DNA from: AV80 sp035536995
GTDB taxonomy: Bacteria > Verrucomicrobiota > Verrucomicrobiia > Chthoniobacterales > UBA10450
Direction of reading: 5' to 3'
Assembly (NCBI GenBank): GCA_035536995.1
Contig: DATLNB010000004.1
Span: forward strand, 1 to 35,403
Length of the DNA stretch: 35,403 nt
In this document: piece after piece, positions 27,003 to 31,261 of the stretch
Numbering within the stretch: the stretch's first letter is position 1
Layout: the number at the start of each line of letters is the position of its first letter
The notes under the pieces: generated by a model
What the model was told of the DNA's origin: nothing
Database searches by the model: none
The model's input: the letters and a program-made list of their open reading frames with translations, nothing else
Position numbers and translations under genes: made by a program

Positions 27003-27034
27003 GCCCCGATGCCGGCGCGAACCGGCATCGGGGC
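27003..27034. repeat. Perfect 13-bp GC-rich hairpin
   Basis: GCCCCGATGCCGG (27003-27015) and CCGGCATCGGGGC (27022-27034) form a perfect 13-bp stem with loop CGCGAA. It is not followed by a T-run. It resembles the hairpins that separate the protein genes of the same island (30286, 31174, 32456) and is preceded by a similar purine-rich GAAAAGAA. Confidence 0.85.
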
Positions 27035-27155
27035 GGGATTGGTCACTTAACAACAGGAACGTTAGGCCCTAGTCGGATCGTAACCGAAGACACGATTACG
27101 ATCACAGGTGCGGTGTGTCAACACCATGCGGCACCCTGGGACTCATCCTGGAGTT

Positions 27156-27266
27156 ATGAACCAACTCTCACGCTCAAGCTTTAACTACAAAGGCTTTGTG
27201 GGAGGTGTGCCTGAAACACCGAAAGATCCGCCGAGAAATCCAGCGGGTGCCCGACATTCGACCTAA
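27156..27266 (+). CDS. Small ORF (36 aa), hypothetical
   Basis: ATG 27156 is preceded by CCTGGAG five nt upstream and opens 36 codons to a TAA at 27264-27266. The peptide begins MNQLSRSSFNYKGF and is Gly/Pro-rich (GGVPETPKDPPRNPAGA), with no hydrophobic segment. It sits between the 27003 hairpin and the hairpin/T-run before the tRNA array, in the place where the island has its other genes. Size and composition give little statistical support; it could be chance. Confidence 0.3.
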   Translation: MNQLSRSSFNYKGFVGGVPETPKDPPRNPAGARHST

Positions 27267-27306
27267 CGAATGCGCGAGGCAGCGGTGTTTGTTCTTTTGT
27301 CGTATT

Positions 27307-27357
27307 GGCGGCGCAGGCGCATTAGTATGGTGTCCTGCGCCGCCTTCCCCCCTTTTT
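27307..27357 (+). terminator. Strong hairpin with pyrimidine/T tract just before the tRNA array
   Basis: GGCGGCGCAGG (27307-27317) and CCTGCGCCGCC (27334-27344) form a perfect 11-bp stem with a 16-nt loop, followed by TTCCCCCCTTTTT. The first tRNA begins one nt after the T-run. It may terminate upstream transcription or act as an RNA processing/insulating structure at the head of the array; no promoter is obvious between it and the tRNA. Confidence 0.6.
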
Positions 27358-27430
27358 GCGGTTATCGTTCAAGGAAGGATGTCTGGTTGCCACCCAGGCG
27401 ATGCCGGTGCAATTCCGGTTAACCGCACCA
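27358..27430 (+). tRNA. tRNA-Gly(GCC), array member 1, G55 type
   Basis: GCGGTTA pairs with TAACCGC, giving a full 7-bp acceptor; A73 and an encoded CCA follow. The anticodon loop TTGCCAC holds GCC at 27389-27391, on a CTGG/CCAG stem. The T-arm stem GCCGG/CCGGT encloses TGCAATT, with G at position 55 instead of U. The D-loop is short (AAGGAA) but keeps GG. Confidence 0.85.
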
Positions 27431-27439
27431 ATTTCTCAA

Positions 27440-27513
27440 ACGGCGGGCGCCTAGCCGCGCACCTCGGTCTCCAAAACCTTGCTAGCTCGGGGCAGCACCG
27501 AGACGCCGTGCCA
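27440..27513 (+). tRNA. tRNA-Trp(CCA)-like, array member 2, degenerate
   Basis: ACGGCG/CGCCGT makes a 6-bp acceptor, with G73 (the usual Trp discriminator) and encoded CCA. The anticodon loop CTCCAAA holds CCA at 27471-27473, but only three pairs support it (GGT/ACC). The T-loop is GGCAGCA on a CTCGG/CCGAG stem, lacking T54, U55 and A58. The D-arm is poorly formed. It may be decayed or specialised. Confidence 0.6.
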
Positions 27514-27526
27514 TTTATCCAGCGAC

Positions 27527-27599
27527 TGCGGAGTCGCCAATTGGGAAGGCAGCGGCCTCATAAGCCGCCTACGAGCGGGTTCGATTCCCGCCTCCGCTA
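27527..27599 (+). tRNA. tRNA-Met/Ile(CAT), array member 3, canonical elbow
   Basis: Six acceptor pairs (GCGGAG/CTCCGC) with a T-T mismatch at 1-72. The D-arm is GCC/GGC with GGG in the loop. The anticodon stem GCGGC/GCCGC holds CTCATAA with CAT at 27559-27561. The T-loop is the canonical TTCGATT. CCA is not encoded. The unpaired 1-72 recalls initiator tRNA, but the anticodon stem lacks the three G-C pairs of initiators. CAT could also be the Ile type read after lysidine modification. Confidence 0.8.
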
Positions 27600-27610
27600 A
27601 TCATTTTCTC

Positions 27611-27685
27611 GGGCTGCTCGATCATTCAGGAGGTCGCCCGCCTTGCCAGCGGGAGAGCACGGTGCAAAGCCGTGGCGGTCCACCA
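27611..27685 (+). tRNA. tRNA-Ala(TGC), array member 4, G55 type
   Basis: Acceptor GGGCTGC/GCGGTCC includes G3-U70, the alanine identity pair. A73 and CCA are encoded. Anticodon TGC is at 27644-27646 on a CCCGC/GCGGG stem; position 37 is C rather than a purine. The T-loop is TGCAAAG (G55) on CACGG/CCGTG. The D-loop ATTCAGGA keeps GG. Confidence 0.88.
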
Positions 27686-27702
27686 GTTTTCAAGATCATC
27701 AT

Positions 27703-27753
27703 GGGTTGCTCGCCGCGTAACGAGGGCGAGCCGCCTGTAAGAACAGCAATTCA
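27703..27753 (+). pseudogene. Truncated tRNA-like element (Tyr-GTA-like), T-arm missing
   Basis: GGGTTGC and GCAATTC can form a 7-bp acceptor (two G-T pairs) followed by A, but only 51 nt separate the ends. A GCC/GGC D-arm and CTGTAAG, an anticodon-loop-like word with GTA, are present. The variable loop and T-arm are absent. It fills a slot of tRNA size between two array members and is best read as a deletion derivative. Confidence 0.35.
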
Positions 27754-27755
27754 AT

Positions 27756-27831
27756 CGCGCGCGAGGGAGACAGCGGACCCGCCTCGCCTGGGACGAGGAG
27801 ATACTCGGGGCGGCACCGAGGCGCGCGACCA
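27756..27831 (+). tRNA. tRNA-Pro(TGG), array member 5, G55 and C33
   Basis: CGCGCGC/GCGCGCG acceptor, A73, encoded CCA. Anticodon TGG at 27789-27791 with G37 as in proline tRNAs, on a CCTCG/CGAGG stem, but position 33 is C instead of the near-universal U. The T-loop is GGCGGCA on CTCGG/CCGAG, so T54, U55 and A58 are all replaced. The D-stem is GGG/CCC. Confidence 0.78.
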
Positions 27832-27839
27832 TTCCCATC

Positions 27840-27914
27840 GCTCCCGTGGCCGAGCAGATCAGAGGCATCCGTCTTCTAAACGGAACGACGCAGGTGCAAC
27901 TCCTGCCGGGAGCA
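27840..27914 (+). tRNA. tRNA-Arg(TCT), array member 6, G55 type
   Basis: GCTCCCG/CGGGAGC acceptor with A73; CCA is not encoded (ATTATT follows). Anticodon TCT at 27875-27877 on TCCGT/ACGGA. The T-arm is GCAGG-TGCAACT-CCTGC (G55). The D-arm is GCC/GGC with a loop lacking GG. Confidence 0.88.
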
Positions 27915-27918
27915 TTAT

Positions 27919-27992
27919 TCCCCGATGATGTTAAAGGAGCATGTCCGGCTGTTAACCGGAACGTCGTGGTGCGAGTCCACGTTGGGGAGCCA
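27919..27992 (+). tRNA. tRNA-Asn(GTT), array member 7, G55 type
   Basis: TCCCCGA/TTGGGGA acceptor with G73, as expected for asparagine, and encoded CCA. Anticodon GTT at 27951-27953 on TCCGG/CCGGA. The T-arm is CGTGG-TGCGAGT-CCACG (G55). The D-loop TAAAGGA keeps GG. All stems pair fully. Confidence 0.9.
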
Positions 27993-28000
27993 CTTTGTGA

Positions 28001-28074
28001 CGCCCGATAGCTCAACAACCGAGCAGCTGGATTACATCCGGCGGACCGTGGAGCATTACCTCGTCGGGCGACCA
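28001..28074 (+). tRNA. tRNA-Val(TAC), array member 8, G55 type
   Basis: CGCCCGA/TCGGGCG acceptor, A73, encoded CCA. D-arm GCTC/GAGC with loop AACAACC lacking GG. Anticodon TAC at 28033-28035 on GCTGG/CCGGC. The T-stem CGTGG/CCTCG has one mismatch and the loop is AGCATTA, with neither U55 nor A58. Confidence 0.82.
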
Positions 28075-28076
28075 TT

Positions 28077-28147
28077 TCCTCTGTAGCTCAAAAGCAGAGC
28101 AATCGGCCGATAACCGATCGACCGCGGCGCGCTACCGCGCGGAGGAA
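28077..28147 (+). tRNA. tRNA-Ile(GAT), array member 9, G55 and C33
   Basis: TCCTCTG/CGGAGGA acceptor and A73, CCA not encoded. D-arm GCTC/GAGC, loop AAAAGCA without GG. Anticodon GAT at 28109-28111 on ATCGG/CCGAT, with C at position 33 (loop CCGATAA). T-arm CGCGG-CGCGCTA-CCGCG (G55). It begins only 2 nt after the Val tRNA's CCA. Confidence 0.82.
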
Positions 28148-28177
28148 CTTTTGCCACAGGCCCTGAGCCTTTCTAAG

Positions 28178-28249
28178 GGCTGCGTAGCTGAGAAAGATTA
28201 GCGCCTCGCTGAAGACGAGGAGAGTTCGGCGCGATTCCGAACGCAGCCG
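28178..28249 (+). tRNA. tRNA-Phe(GAA), array member 10, G55 type
   Basis: GGCTGCG/CGCAGCC acceptor; position 73 is G, and CCT stands where CCA would be. D-stem GCT/AGC with loop lacking GG. Anticodon GAA at 28211-28213 on CCTCG/CGAGG. T-arm TTCGG-CGCGATT-CCGAA (G55). Confidence 0.87.
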
Positions 28250-28261
28250 CCTTTTCAATAA

Positions 28262-28335
28262 GCTCTCGAAGTGTAAGAGCCCTGCACGCCGCTCTGCGAA
28301 GGCGGAGGTTCGAGGTGCAAGTCCTCGCGGGAGCA
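28262..28335 (+). tRNA. tRNA-Arg(GCG), array member 11, G55 type
   Basis: GCTCTCG/CGGGAGC acceptor with A73, CCA not encoded. D-arm GTGT/GCAC, loop AAGAGCCCT without GG. Anticodon GCG at 28296-28298 on CCGCT/GGCGG. Most bacteria decode CGN with ACG (inosine), so GCG is uncommon. T-arm CGAGG-TGCAAGT-CCTCG (G55). Confidence 0.83.
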
Positions 28336-28345
28336 TTCTATTTAT

Positions 28346-28421
28346 TCCGGCTTGGCAGATCAGCGCATGCACTCGTCTTGTAAACGAGCCCAGACCGGGG
28401 CGGCACCGGTAGCCGGATCCA
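28346..28421 (+). tRNA. tRNA-Thr(TGT), array member 12, G55 type
   Basis: TCCGGCT/AGCCGGA acceptor, T73, encoded CCA. Anticodon TGT at 28379-28381 on CTCGT/ACGAG. T-arm ACCGG-GGCGGCA-CCGGT, the second unusual T-loop class (also in the Trp and Pro members). D-stem GCA/TGC, no GG in the loop. Confidence 0.85.
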
Positions 28422-28430
28422 TTTCGCGAT

Positions 28431-28506
28431 GGAGACCATGATGTAAGAGCAGCATCCGGCTCTGTGAAAGCCGTTGTGTCGGGTGCAAATCCCACTGGTC
28501 TCCCCA
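28431..28506 (+). tRNA. tRNA-His(GTG), array member 13, with G-1:C73
   Basis: GAGACCA/TGGTCTC acceptor preceded by G at -1 opposite C73, the histidine identity pair, then encoded CCA. D-arm ATGT/GCAT, loop AAGAGCA without GG. Anticodon GTG at 28464-28466 on CGGCT/AGCCG. T-loop TGCAAAT (G55), but the T-stem has only three good pairs (GGG/CCC). Confidence 0.85.
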
Positions 28507-28514
28507 ATTCCCTC

Positions 28515-28591
28515 GCGAGACATGCCGAAGTCGTCGAGGCGGCGGATTGCAAACCCGCTCTTACCCGGTGCAAGACCGGGGTCTCGCTCCA
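28515..28591 (+). tRNA. tRNA-Cys(GCA), array member 14, G55 type
   Basis: GCGAGAC/GTCTCGC acceptor with T73, a cysteine identity base, and encoded CCA. Anticodon GCA at 28549-28551 with loop TTGCAAA, as in cysteine tRNAs. T-arm CCCGG-TGCAAGA-CCGGG (G55). D-stem GCC/GGC with a long loop lacking GG. Confidence 0.88.
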
Positions 28592-28596
28592 ATTAA

Positions 28597-28669
28597 AGCC
28601 TTGTAGCTCAACCAGCAGAGCGCCCGCCTTTGGATCGGGAGGTTGATGGTGCGAATCCATCCAAGGCGG
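28597..28669 (+). tRNA. tRNA-Gln(TTG), array member 15, G55 type
   Basis: Six acceptor pairs (GCCTTG/CAAGGC) with A-G at 1-72; a weak first pair and G73 are features of glutamine tRNAs. CCC follows in place of CCA. D-arm GCTC/GAGC, no GG. Anticodon TTG at 28630-28632. T-arm GATGG-TGCGAAT-CCATC (G55). Confidence 0.86.
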
Positions 28670-28682
28670 CCCGGTCGTTATT

Positions 28683-28758
28683 GCTCCCGTAGCTCAACGT
28701 ATAGAGCGCCGCGCTTCGAACGCGGAGGTTGCAGGCGAAATTCCTGCCGGGAGTGCCA
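28683..28758 (+). tRNA. tRNA-Arg(TCG), array member 16, G55 type
   Basis: GCTCCCG/CGGGAGT acceptor (G-U at 1-72), G73, encoded CCA. D-arm GCTC/GAGC with loop AACGTATA. Anticodon TCG at 28716-28718 on CCGCG/CGCGG. T-arm GCAGG-CGAAATT-CCTGC, with G55 and also A in place of C56. Confidence 0.85.
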
Positions 28759-28770
28759 GGTAAAAATTTT

Positions 28771-28845
28771 CCCGGCGTAGCCCAACGCAGAGGCAACGAG
28801 CTCAGACCTCGTCGAGTGCGGGTGCAAGTCCTGCCGCCGGGACCA
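28771..28845 (+). tRNA. tRNA-Leu(CAG), array member 17, short variable loop, G55 type
   Basis: CCCGGCG/CGCCGGG acceptor, A73, encoded CCA. Anticodon CAG at 28803-28805 on ACGAG/CTCGT. The variable region is only CGAGT (5 nt), whereas bacterial tRNA-Leu normally has a long variable arm. T-arm GCGGG-TGCAAGT-CCTGC (G55). Confidence 0.85.
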
Positions 28846-28870
28846 TTTCGCGAGACCCCGCGTTGAATGC

Positions 28871-28941
28871 GCTCCCGTAGCCCAAGGCAGAGGCAACGGA
28901 CTTAAAATCCGTCGAGTGTCGGTGCGAGTCCACCGGGAGCA
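28871..28941 (+). tRNA. tRNA-Leu(TAA), array member 18, short variable loop, G55 type
   Basis: GCTCCCG/CGGGAGC acceptor with A73, CCA not encoded. Anticodon TAA at 28903-28905 on ACGGA/TCCGT. Variable region CGAGT (5 nt). T-loop TGCGAGT (G55), but the 3' side of the T-stem is one nt short. The D-loop CAAGGCAGA keeps GG. Confidence 0.8.
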
Positions 28942-28945
28942 CTTT

Positions 28946-29018
28946 GCCCGTGAATGCAAAGAGACGCGCGTCTCGTCTTTCAAGCGAGTCCTAGCCGGTG
29001 CGAGTCCGGCCACGGGTG
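28946..29018 (+). tRNA. tRNA-Glu(TTC), array member 19, G55 type
   Basis: GCCCGTG/CACGGGT acceptor (G-U at 1-72), G73, then TCC instead of CCA. Anticodon TTC at 28979-28981 on CTCGT/GCGAG. T-arm GCCGG-TGCGAGT-CCGGC (G55). The D-stem is weak. Confidence 0.8.
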
Positions 29019-29033
29019 TCCCTTTTTATAACC

Positions 29034-29109
29034 GGTCGCGTAGCCCAATGGCAGAGGCACAGCGCTGAGAACGCTTTCAGTGTTGGTTCGACTCCAGCCG
29101 CGACTACCA
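29034..29109 (+). tRNA. tRNA-Leu(GAG), array member 20, short variable loop, canonical U55
   Basis: GGTCGCG/CGCGACT acceptor, A73, encoded CCA. Anticodon GAG at 29067-29069 on AGCG/CGCT. Variable region TCAGT (5 nt). It keeps both TTCGACT (U55) and GG in the D-loop (CAATGGCAGA), unlike most neighbours. Confidence 0.83.
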
Positions 29110-29115
29110 GTTTCC

Positions 29116-29190
29116 GAGCTCGAAGCTTTGCCAGCGAAGCAACCGCCTTTTAAGCGGTCGAGGAGGGTGCGACTCCCTCCGGGCTCACCA
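29116..29190 (+). tRNA. tRNA-Lys(TTT), array member 21, G55 type
   Basis: GAGCTCG/CGGGCTC acceptor, A73, encoded CCA. D-arm GCTT/AAGC, loop TGCCAGCG without GG. Anticodon TTT at 29149-29151 on ACCGC/GCGGT. T-arm GAGGG-TGCGACT-CCCTC (G55). All stems are well paired. Confidence 0.9.
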
Positions 29191-29250
29191 GATAATTTCG
29201 TCGTAGCTGCCTACGCGGACGCGCGGCATCGCCGCACGCGTTCCCGCACA

Positions 29251-29315
29251 TCCGGCACGCGACGTTCCACAAGGCAATCGGCCGTAAACCGAAGGGTTCG
29301 ACTCCCAAACGCCGG
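29251..29315 (+). pseudogene. Degenerate tRNA-Tyr(GTA)-like element, last of the array
   Basis: CCGGC/GCCGG gives five acceptor pairs; the anticodon-loop-like CCGTAAA sits on TCGG/CCGA and contains GTA, with C at position 33; the T-arm is GGG-TTCGACT-CCC with almost no variable region. The D-arm is not recognisable and CCA is absent. It is probably decayed. The preceding 60 nt (29191-29250) hold a hairpin around GCGGCATCGCCGC that may be another decayed member. Confidence 0.45.
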
Positions 29316-29376
29316 CTCGCGTCGGTAGCCCGCCCTGCGCTTAGGCGACGGGCAACCGCGACCCAGCCCAGCGCAA

Positions 29377-29439
29377 CCGGCCTTATCCGCGTTGCCCGCT
29401 GCAAGCGGTGGCTGCTCCGCGGGCCGGCAATTTTTTTTT
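29377..29439 (+). terminator. Terminator-like structure at the end of the tRNA array
   Basis: CCGGC (29377-29381) pairs with GCCGG (29423-29427) and CCGCG (29387-29391) with CGCGG (about 29418-29422); an inner CCGCT/AGCGG hairpin fills the middle. Nine T follow (29431-29439). It separates the tRNA transcript from the slipin gene. Confidence 0.7.
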
Positions 29440-29467
29440 CACCACCAACCAGAAAGGAAACATCAAC

Positions 29468-30265
29468 ATGACGAACGAATACATTCTGATCCTCGTCCTC
29501 GCGCTCGCAGGTCTCATCGGCGCGAAAATTATCCGGGCCAAGTACCGGCACGAATTCATCGTGAACGATGGCTTCGCGGGCCTGCTCTTCCACGAAGGCA
29601 AGCTCAGTGAGACTCTCGGCGCGGGTCGCCATGTGCGCTGGGGTAATCACTACCGCGTCACGCTGGTGGATGGTCGCAAGGCCCTCCTTCAGGTCGCCGG
29701 CCAGGAAGTGCTCACCGCGGACAACGTCGGCGTAAAGCTCAGCGTTGTGCTCACCACCCAGGTCGTGGATGCCGCAAAAACAGCGCAGGCGGCGGATAAT
29801 CACGTGGCCCACATCTACAGCGCCACCCAGACATCCGTCCGGGCTGTCGTCGCCGGACTTACTCTGGAGGCGCTCCTGGGCGGGCGAGTCGCCATCGGTG
29901 TTCAGCTCCGCGATTTGATCGAGGCCCAGGCTGAAGCTGTGGGCGTGCAGCTGCACGCCGCGGAAGTGCGCGATGTGATGCTGCCAGGCGATCTGCGGAA
30001 AGCTTTCGGCGAAACCCTCAAGGCGAAGCAGGAAGGCCAGGCCGCTCTGGAACGCGCTCGTGGCGAATCCGCAGCCCTGCGGAATCTCGCGAACGCGGCC
30101 CGCCTGGTCGAGAGCCAGCCAGCCCTGGCCACGCTGCGCTTCCTCCAGACTCTTGGCAACGCAAACGCAAACCAGACCGTCGTGATGAACGACATGTCCG
30201 CCTTTGCGCCGGCGGCGAAGGCGCGCGCTAATGCGCGCTCCGGGCCGGAGTCCACGGAGACGTAA
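29468..30265 (+). CDS. Slipin-like SPFH/Band-7 membrane protein
   Basis: About 265 residues from ATG 29468, preceded by AGAAAGGA at good spacing. Residues 4-22 (EYILILVLALAGLIGAKII) form a membrane anchor. The Band-7 domain follows (FIVNDGFAGLLFHEGKL, GQEVLTADNVGVKLSVVLTTQVVD), then the helical tail with EVRDVMLPGDLRKAFGE and ALERARGESAALRNLANAARL, matching slipin order. SPFH proteins oligomerise on membranes and scaffold other proteins. Slipin genes are known neighbours of rtcB in bacterial RNA-repair operons, which fits the rtcB gene here. The earlier ATG at 29408 lies within the terminator region and is unlikely. Confidence 0.88.
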   Translation: MTNEYILILVLALAGLIGAKIIRAKYRHEFIVNDGFAGLLFHEGKLSETLGAGRHVRWGNHYRVTLVDGRKALLQVAGQEVLTADNVGVKLSVVLTTQVVDAAKTAQAADNHVAHIYSATQTSVRAVVAGLTLEALLGGRVAIGVQLRDLIEAQAEAVGVQLHAAEVRDVMLPGDLRKAFGETLKAKQEGQAALERARGESAALRNLANAARLVESQPALATLRFLQTLGNANANQTVVMNDMSAFAPAAKARANARSGPESTET

Positions 30266-30270
30266 TCAAT

Positions 30271-30317
30271 CTGCGGCAAACGCAGACCCCGGCGGAGATC
30301 CGCTCCGCCGGGGTTTC
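30271..30317 (+). terminator. Tandem hairpins after the slipin gene
   Basis: CTGCG/CGCAG (30271-30285) is followed by ACCCCGGCGGA (30286-30296) and TCCGCCGGGGT (30304-30314), an 11-bp stem ending in TTTC. It is one of four GC-rich hairpins punctuating the island; it may be a terminator or an mRNA end/processing structure. Confidence 0.65.
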
Positions 30318-30383
30318 ACGGGGCGGCCATGCCGTTCCCGAAAACCAATCAAATCGAACCAACAACCTGGAAAGGAGATCCCC

Positions 30384-31157
30384 ATGCAAAACGAAGTGTT
30401 TCAGCGCGTCCGCGCGGCGCTCGCTCGACTCGAAGTGGAGCAAAACGTGCGGGTGCTTTTCGCGTGCGAAAGCGGCAGCCGCGCCTGGGGTTTCGCCTCG
30501 CGCGACAGCGACTACGACGTTCGATTTCTCTACGTCCACCGGCGCGACTGGTATCTCTCGGTCGAAGACCGGCGGGATGTAATTGAGCTTCCGCTGGCCG
30601 AAGACCTTGACATCAGTGGCTGGGAGTTGCGCAAGGCGCTCCGGTTGCTCCGCAAAAGCAATCCGCCGCTCCTGGAGTGGCTCAAGTCGCCGATCGTGTA
30701 TCAGCGCGAGGCGGTGTTCGTGGCCGAGTTTGGCGCGCTCGCGGCGGAATTCTATTCGCCGCGGAAGTGTTTTGCGCACTACCTCCACATGGCGCACGGC
30801 AACTGGCGCGATTACTTGCGCGACCGCGAGGAAATTAGCCTGAAGAAGTACCTGTATGTCTTCAGGCCGCTGCTTGCCTGCCGGTGGATCGAGCGACAGC
30901 TCGGCCAGGTACCCATGCTGTTCACCCAGCTCATGGAGAAGGTGCTCGATGAATCCGAGGTGCGCCATGCCCTGCAGGAACTGGTAGCGCGTAAACAAAC
31001 AGGCCAGGAGCTGGCGGTGGCGCCGCCCGTAGAAGTGCTATCAAGCTTCGTCGAGGCGGAGCTGCCACGGCTCGAGTCGCTCAACGAACAAGATGAGGCG
31101 GCTACGAATGTGGAGGAGCTGAACCGCTTCTTCCGGCGTTACGCCGTCGCTGCCTGA
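30384..31157 (+). CDS. Predicted nucleotidyltransferase (YcgL/COG3541-like)
   Basis: A 257-residue protein from ATG 30384, preceded by GGAAAGGAGAT. FACESGSRAWGF (G31, S32) and DSDYDVRFLY (D43, D45) form the minimal polymerase-beta-type nucleotidyltransferase active site; SVEDRRDVIELP and the helical second half with SPKCFAHY-like and EEISLKKYLYVFRPLLACRWI segments match COG3541. The biochemical role of this family is not established; such folds add nucleotides to RNA ends or to proteins. In this setting a role in tRNA end repair is attractive but inferred. Confidence 0.85.
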   Translation: MQNEVFQRVRAALARLEVEQNVRVLFACESGSRAWGFASRDSDYDVRFLYVHRRDWYLSVEDRRDVIELPLAEDLDISGWELRKALRLLRKSNPPLLEWLKSPIVYQREAVFVAEFGALAAEFYSPRKCFAHYLHMAHGNWRDYLRDREEISLKKYLYVFRPLLACRWIERQLGQVPMLFTQLMEKVLDESEVRHALQELVARKQTGQELAVAPPVEVLSSFVEAELPRLESLNEQDEAATNVEELNRFFRRYAVAA

Positions 31158-31173
31158 GGCCGCCAACTACTGC

Positions 31174-31203
31174 CCGCCCGGGAGCCGTTGCGCTCCCGGG
31201 CGG
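31174..31203 (+). repeat. Perfect 12-bp GC hairpin after the nucleotidyltransferase gene
   Basis: CCGCCCGGGAGC (31174-31185) and GCTCCCGGGCGG (31192-31203) form a perfect stem with loop CGTTGC. No T-run follows (ATGAATTTC). It is part of the repeated inter-gene architecture of the island. Confidence 0.85.
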
Positions 31204-31261
31204 ATGAATTTCACAGACCCAAAAAACCGGAAACCAACCTGACGAAAGGAGGTGAGAGCAA

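Noticed and set aside
27080..27125. Minus-strand TTGACA with a TAATCG box upstream
   Set aside because: The boxes can be drawn with 17-nt spacing, but no minus-strand gene follows before the 26900 terminator region, and the -10 is weak.
27479..29013. Several open frames of 80-190 codons inside the tRNA array on both strands
   Set aside because: They run through well-paired tRNA stems and their translations repeat tRNA-derived words; none has a recognisable domain or ribosome site.
29191..29250. Possible tRNA between Lys and the Tyr-like element
   Set aside because: CGTCG/CGACG ends can be paired, but the centre folds as one GC hairpin with a 3-nt loop and no T-arm, so it cannot be assigned.
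29320..29376. Possible further tRNA after the Tyr-like element
   Set aside because: A GCCCGCC/GGCGACGGGC-type hairpin is present, but no acceptor, anticodon loop or T-arm can be placed together.
26274..29467. Sigma-54 promoter and RtcR regulator, as in the classical rtcBA operon
   Set aside because: I found no convincing TGGC-N8-TTGC element upstream of the slipin or rtcB genes, and no RtcR-like gene exists in the window.
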